Shown here: positions 6,293 to 7,804 of the stretch, piece after piece
How positions within the stretch are numbered: the first letter of the stretch is position 1
How the letters are laid out: every line of letters starts with the position of its first letter
The notes under the pieces: model-generated
What the model was told of the DNA's origin: nothing
What the model saw: the letters and a program-made list of their open reading frames with translations, nothing else
Database searches by the model: none
Assembly (NCBI GenBank): GCA_031253875.1
Contig: JAIRVN010000023.1
Span: 1 to 7,804 of the forward strand
Reading direction: 5' to 3'
DNA length: 7,804 nt
Source: Deltaproteobacteria bacterium
GTDB lineage: Bacteria; Desulfobacterota; Desulfovibrionia; Desulfovibrionales; Desulfovibrionaceae
Position numbers and translations under genes: made by a program

Positions 6293-6616
6293 TCAGCGTT
6301 CAGCAAGCACTTTCATCAGCCGGTACACGATTTGCAATTCTTTCATGGGTAGCTTGGGGATGGCAACCATCAATTCCGCAAGTAGTTTTTCTCGATCTTG
6401 TTCGTGCTCAATGTCGAGCATGTCTCGAACAGGCATATCCAGTGCTTCCGCTATCTCTGCCAGGCACTTGATGGAGGCGTTGGCTACGCCGCGCTCGACT
6501 TTTCCCAGATGTTTCACGCTCATTCCAGCTTTTTCAGCAAGTTTGTCCTGAGAAAGCCCTTTGGCGGCACGGAGGGCAAATATACGCCGCCCCAAGCTGG
6601 CATTGATCTCATCCAT
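6293..6616 (-). CDS. XRE-family helix-turn-helix transcriptional regulator (107 aa)
   Basis: Residues about 8-62 are a Cro/C1-type helix-turn-helix: LGRRIFALRAAKGLSQDKLA leads into EKAGMSVKHLGKVERG and the helix IKCLAEIAEALDMP. The C-terminal 45 residues are predicted helical and charged, with LPMKELQIVYRLMKVLAER at the end, probably a dimerisation segment. The start at 6616 is chosen because AAGGAAG lies just upstream with about 4 bases of spacing. The frame stays open further 5', but those codons look like shadow sequence and cross the promoter and inverted repeat. It probably represses its own promoter and perhaps the divergent radical SAM gene. It reads in the same direction as the two fusion genes, 106 bp ahead of the first, so it is the likely regulator of the cassette. 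Base composition is lower in GC than that of the fusion genes. Confidence 0.88.
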   Translation of the reverse strand: MDEINASLGRRIFALRAAKGLSQDKLAEKAGMSVKHLGKVERGVANASIKCLAEIAEALDMPVRDMLDIEHEQDREKLLAELMVAIPKLPMKELQIVYRLMKVLAER

Positions 6617-6618
6617 AG

Positions 6619-6650
6619 TACTTCCTTGTCTAACATAAAAATAGGAAGTA
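6619..6650. repeat. 7-bp inverted repeat in the XRE leader, covering its ribosome-binding site
   Basis: TACTTCC (6619-6625) and GGAAGTA (6644-6650) are perfect inverted copies 18 bases apart. On the minus strand the promoter-distal copy is the Shine-Dalgarno region of the XRE gene (AAGGAAGTACTATG), and the other copy overlaps the TATACT -10 box. It may be a protein-binding operator. A leader hairpin is unlikely, because the predicted transcript would start inside the promoter-proximal arm or after it. Confidence 0.45.
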
Positions 6651-6676
6651 TAGGCCATTATTTGGTTTTTTGTAGA
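6647..6676 (-). promoter_or_regulatory. Candidate promoter of the XRE regulator gene
   Basis: On the minus strand: TCTACA (plus 6671-6676), 18-bp spacer, TATACT (plus 6647-6652, 5 of 6 to consensus). The predicted start is about 25 bases before the XRE start codon. The -35 box overlaps the proximal arm of the 10-bp inverted repeat at 6674-6721 and the -10 overlaps the 7-bp repeat, which fits autoregulation. Confidence 0.45.
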
Positions 6677-6721
6677 ACCGATAAGTCTTGACATTTGCGT
6701 TAACTGTGGCCTATCGGTTCT
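6674..6721. repeat. 10-bp perfect inverted repeat between divergent genes, candidate operator
   Basis: AGAACCGATA (6674-6683) and TATCGGTTCT (6712-6721) are perfect inverted copies separated by 28 bases. The spacer contains TTGACA and the palindrome GTTAAC (6699-6704). The left arm overlaps the -35 of the XRE promoter candidate; the right arm overlaps the -10 of the plus-strand candidate. Binding sites for the XRE regulator are the simplest reading. A recombination or element end is less likely, because no recombinase or target duplication is seen. Confidence 0.6.
6688..6716 (+). promoter_or_regulatory. Candidate divergent promoter towards the right-hand radical SAM gene
   Basis: TTGACA (6688-6693) is a full -35 consensus. 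With 17-bp spacing the -10 is CTATCG, and with 18 bp it is TATCGG; both are poor. Such a promoter could need an activator, or the TTGACA may be chance. A transcript from here would have a leader of about 205 bases. Confidence 0.35.
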
Positions 6722-6927
6722 TATGCATCGTGAAGGAAAGAGGCTGCCCAGACAGGCGAGCCAGTAGCAAGGCGACGATGGATGCCGCGAAGCGGTGCGC
6801 TTTGAGCGGCTCAAGCAAGCTTTCCTACAAACCACGTGCTGTACGAGGACAAATTGCGGTGCAGTTTCACTGAAGGAATCCCTGGTTTAGAAAATAAAAT
6901 CAATAATAAAGGCCAGTTGAGTGAAAT
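6722..6927 (+). other. Leader / intergenic stretch before the right-hand radical SAM gene
   Basis: No confident gene lies here. Visible items are: a 31-codon ORF (ATG 6778 to TGA 6873, starting MDAAKRCALSGSSKLS) with AAGG 5 bases upstream; a small hairpin CCGC-GAA-GCGG; a second hairpin TTGAG-CGG-CTCAA near 6800; and an AT-rich run at about 6885-6912 that could hold a promoter close to the next gene. Base composition shifts from GC-rich before about 6870 to AT-rich after it. Confidence 0.4.
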
Positions 6928-7804
6928 ATGAAACATTTTTCTTCGCTTTATGCGACTATACAAGACACTGTCAAAAATAAAGTTATCAGGGAAAGAAACA
7001 TTTCATGGGAGAAACCGGCTGTCTTTGAAGCCGTATTTTTTGAAGTGGTCAATAAATGCAACTCAACTTGCTCGTTTTGTAGCGCATCTGTGCATAATGA
7101 TACTCGTGAGCGCAAGGAAATGCCGTTTGAATTTTATGGCAACCTCATAGAACAGTTGGTTCAAATGCATTATACTGGTCGCGTAGCTTTTCACGTAGCC
7201 AACGATCCGCTTGTCTCTGCAAACTTGGAACGTTTTGTGGCGCATGCTCGGGCGAAGCTTCCTCAGTGTTGGATACAAATAATGACCAACGGCATCGGCC
7301 TGACCCCAAAACGCGGCGCGGCGCTCATCGATAATGGCATAGACGAATTATACATAAATTTTTACAGAACATCGCGCAAACAAGCATTGTATCCAAATAC
7401 CGCAAAGTTTATCACTGATGTGCTGAAAAAGCGCTTTCCGAATAAAAAAGGTGCTGTCTATACTTCCAGCGATGGAAAATCCAGCCTTAAGTTTACACTT
7501 ACTCCCCGCTTGGTGAAGGAAGTGCTCTGGAGCCGTGGAGGCACTTCGCCAAATAAGCAACCTGATGACTCCAAAGTGAGAGGCTTTTGTCTCTATCCTT
7601 GGACGCAACTGAATATTTCAGCGGATGGGCTTGTATCGAAATGTTGTGCGGACATCTATTTTGACGACGCAATGGGAGATCTCAAAGAGAAATCCATTGT
7701 GGAAATATGGAATGGCGGGCGATTTGTTGATGTCAGAAAAAAGCTCATGCTTGGCGACAGATGTTCTCTACATGGCTGCCGTGAGTGTGACTATTTTGGT
7801 ATTC
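6928..7804 (+). CDS. Radical SAM/SPASM domain protein (partial, runs off the window)
   Basis: The frame is open from ATG 6928 to the last base, giving 292 codons with no stop. It begins MKHFSSLYATIQDTVKNKVI. The CxxxCxxC motif is at C44, C48 and C51 (CNSTCSFC), with EVVNKCN before it as is usual for the first radical SAM strand. The usual G-x-G-E-P motif appears as HVANDPLV instead. A SPASM-type C-terminal region follows: C221 in FCLYPWTQLNISADG, C239-C240, EIWNGGRF, and C279, C284 and C287. It therefore likely carries one or more auxiliary iron-sulfur clusters and may modify a peptide or protein. Only a weak ribosome-binding site (GAG) precedes the start. Codon use is AT-rich (about 40-45% GC by eye against more than 60% in the fusion genes), which suggests separate acquisition. 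It diverges from the XRE gene. Substrate unknown. Confidence 0.85.
   Translation, partial: MKHFSSLYATIQDTVKNKVIRERNISWEKPAVFEAVFFEVVNKCNSTCSFCSASVHNDTRERKEMPFEFYGNLIEQLVQMHYTGRVAFHVANDPLVSANLERFVAHARAKLPQCWIQIMTNGIGLTPKRGAALIDNGIDELYINFYRTSRKQALYPNTAKFITDVLKKRFPNKKGAVYTSSDGKSSLKFTLTPRLVKEVLWSRGGTSPNKQPDDSKVRGFCLYPWTQLNISADGLVSKCCADIYFDDAMGDLKEKSIVEIWNGGRFVDVRKKLMLGDRCSLHGCRECDYFGI

Noticed and set aside
6674..6721. The inverted repeat as the end of a mobile element
   Set aside because: No transposase, no second distant copy and no target duplication are visible. The position between divergent genes fits an operator better.
6617..6835. N-terminal extension of the XRE protein to 180 residues
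   Set aside because: The extra codons cover the promoter and both inverted repeats and look like non-coding sequence. The ATG at 6616 has a proper ribosome-binding site.
1..7804. CRISPR array, tRNA or rRNA genes, tandem repeats
   Set aside because: None seen on either strand by reading; the only RNA gene supported is ffs.

Overview
The window looks like a chromosomal stretch of a GC-rich, Gram-negative anaerobe. An OmpA-type C-terminus, a small bacterial SRP RNA, a long UPF0324/YeiH-type sulfate-exporter-family protein and radical SAM/SPASM enzymes together suggest a Desulfovibrio-like sulfur-metabolising member of Desulfovibrionales. This assignment is inference; there is no rRNA or housekeeping protein in the window to fix it.

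Layout. At 1-91 is the tail of an OmpA-family protein. It converges, through a shared bidirectional terminator (121-153), on the SRP RNA gene ffs (minus strand, 157-234), which has a near-consensus promoter (TTGACA, 17 bp, TATAGA). A probable plus-strand unit follows: a 491-residue UPF0324 membrane protein (495-1970) and, 20 bp later, a 54-residue single-span membrane protein (1991-2155). Then come a strong stem-loop and a doubtful small ORF.

The most interesting region is 2469-6616, read on the minus strand: an XRE-type regulator (6616-6293), then a GNAT-like domain fused to a TraB/GumN (Tiki/EreA-type) hydrolase domain (6186-4414), then, 2 bp after that stop codon, a GNAT-like domain fused to a radical SAM/SPASM enzyme (4411-2528). 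The two large proteins share a homologous N-terminal half that ends in nearly the same motif (LGLGVNxGIAxFKxKWG), but they carry unrelated catalytic C-terminal halves. I know of no named system with this architecture. The tight spacing suggests that they are translated together and act on a common substrate. A cell-envelope component, a small metabolite or a peptide are all possible, and the sequence does not choose between them.

Upstream of the XRE gene is a roughly 310-bp divergent control region with a 10-bp perfect inverted repeat (AGAACCGATA / TATCGGTTCT). Its arms overlap a candidate promoter facing each way. Beyond it, on the plus strand, is the start of a much more AT-rich radical SAM/SPASM gene (6928 to the window end). 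It is cut off by the window. This may make the locus a regulator-centred cassette with two radical SAM enzymes, part of it recently acquired.
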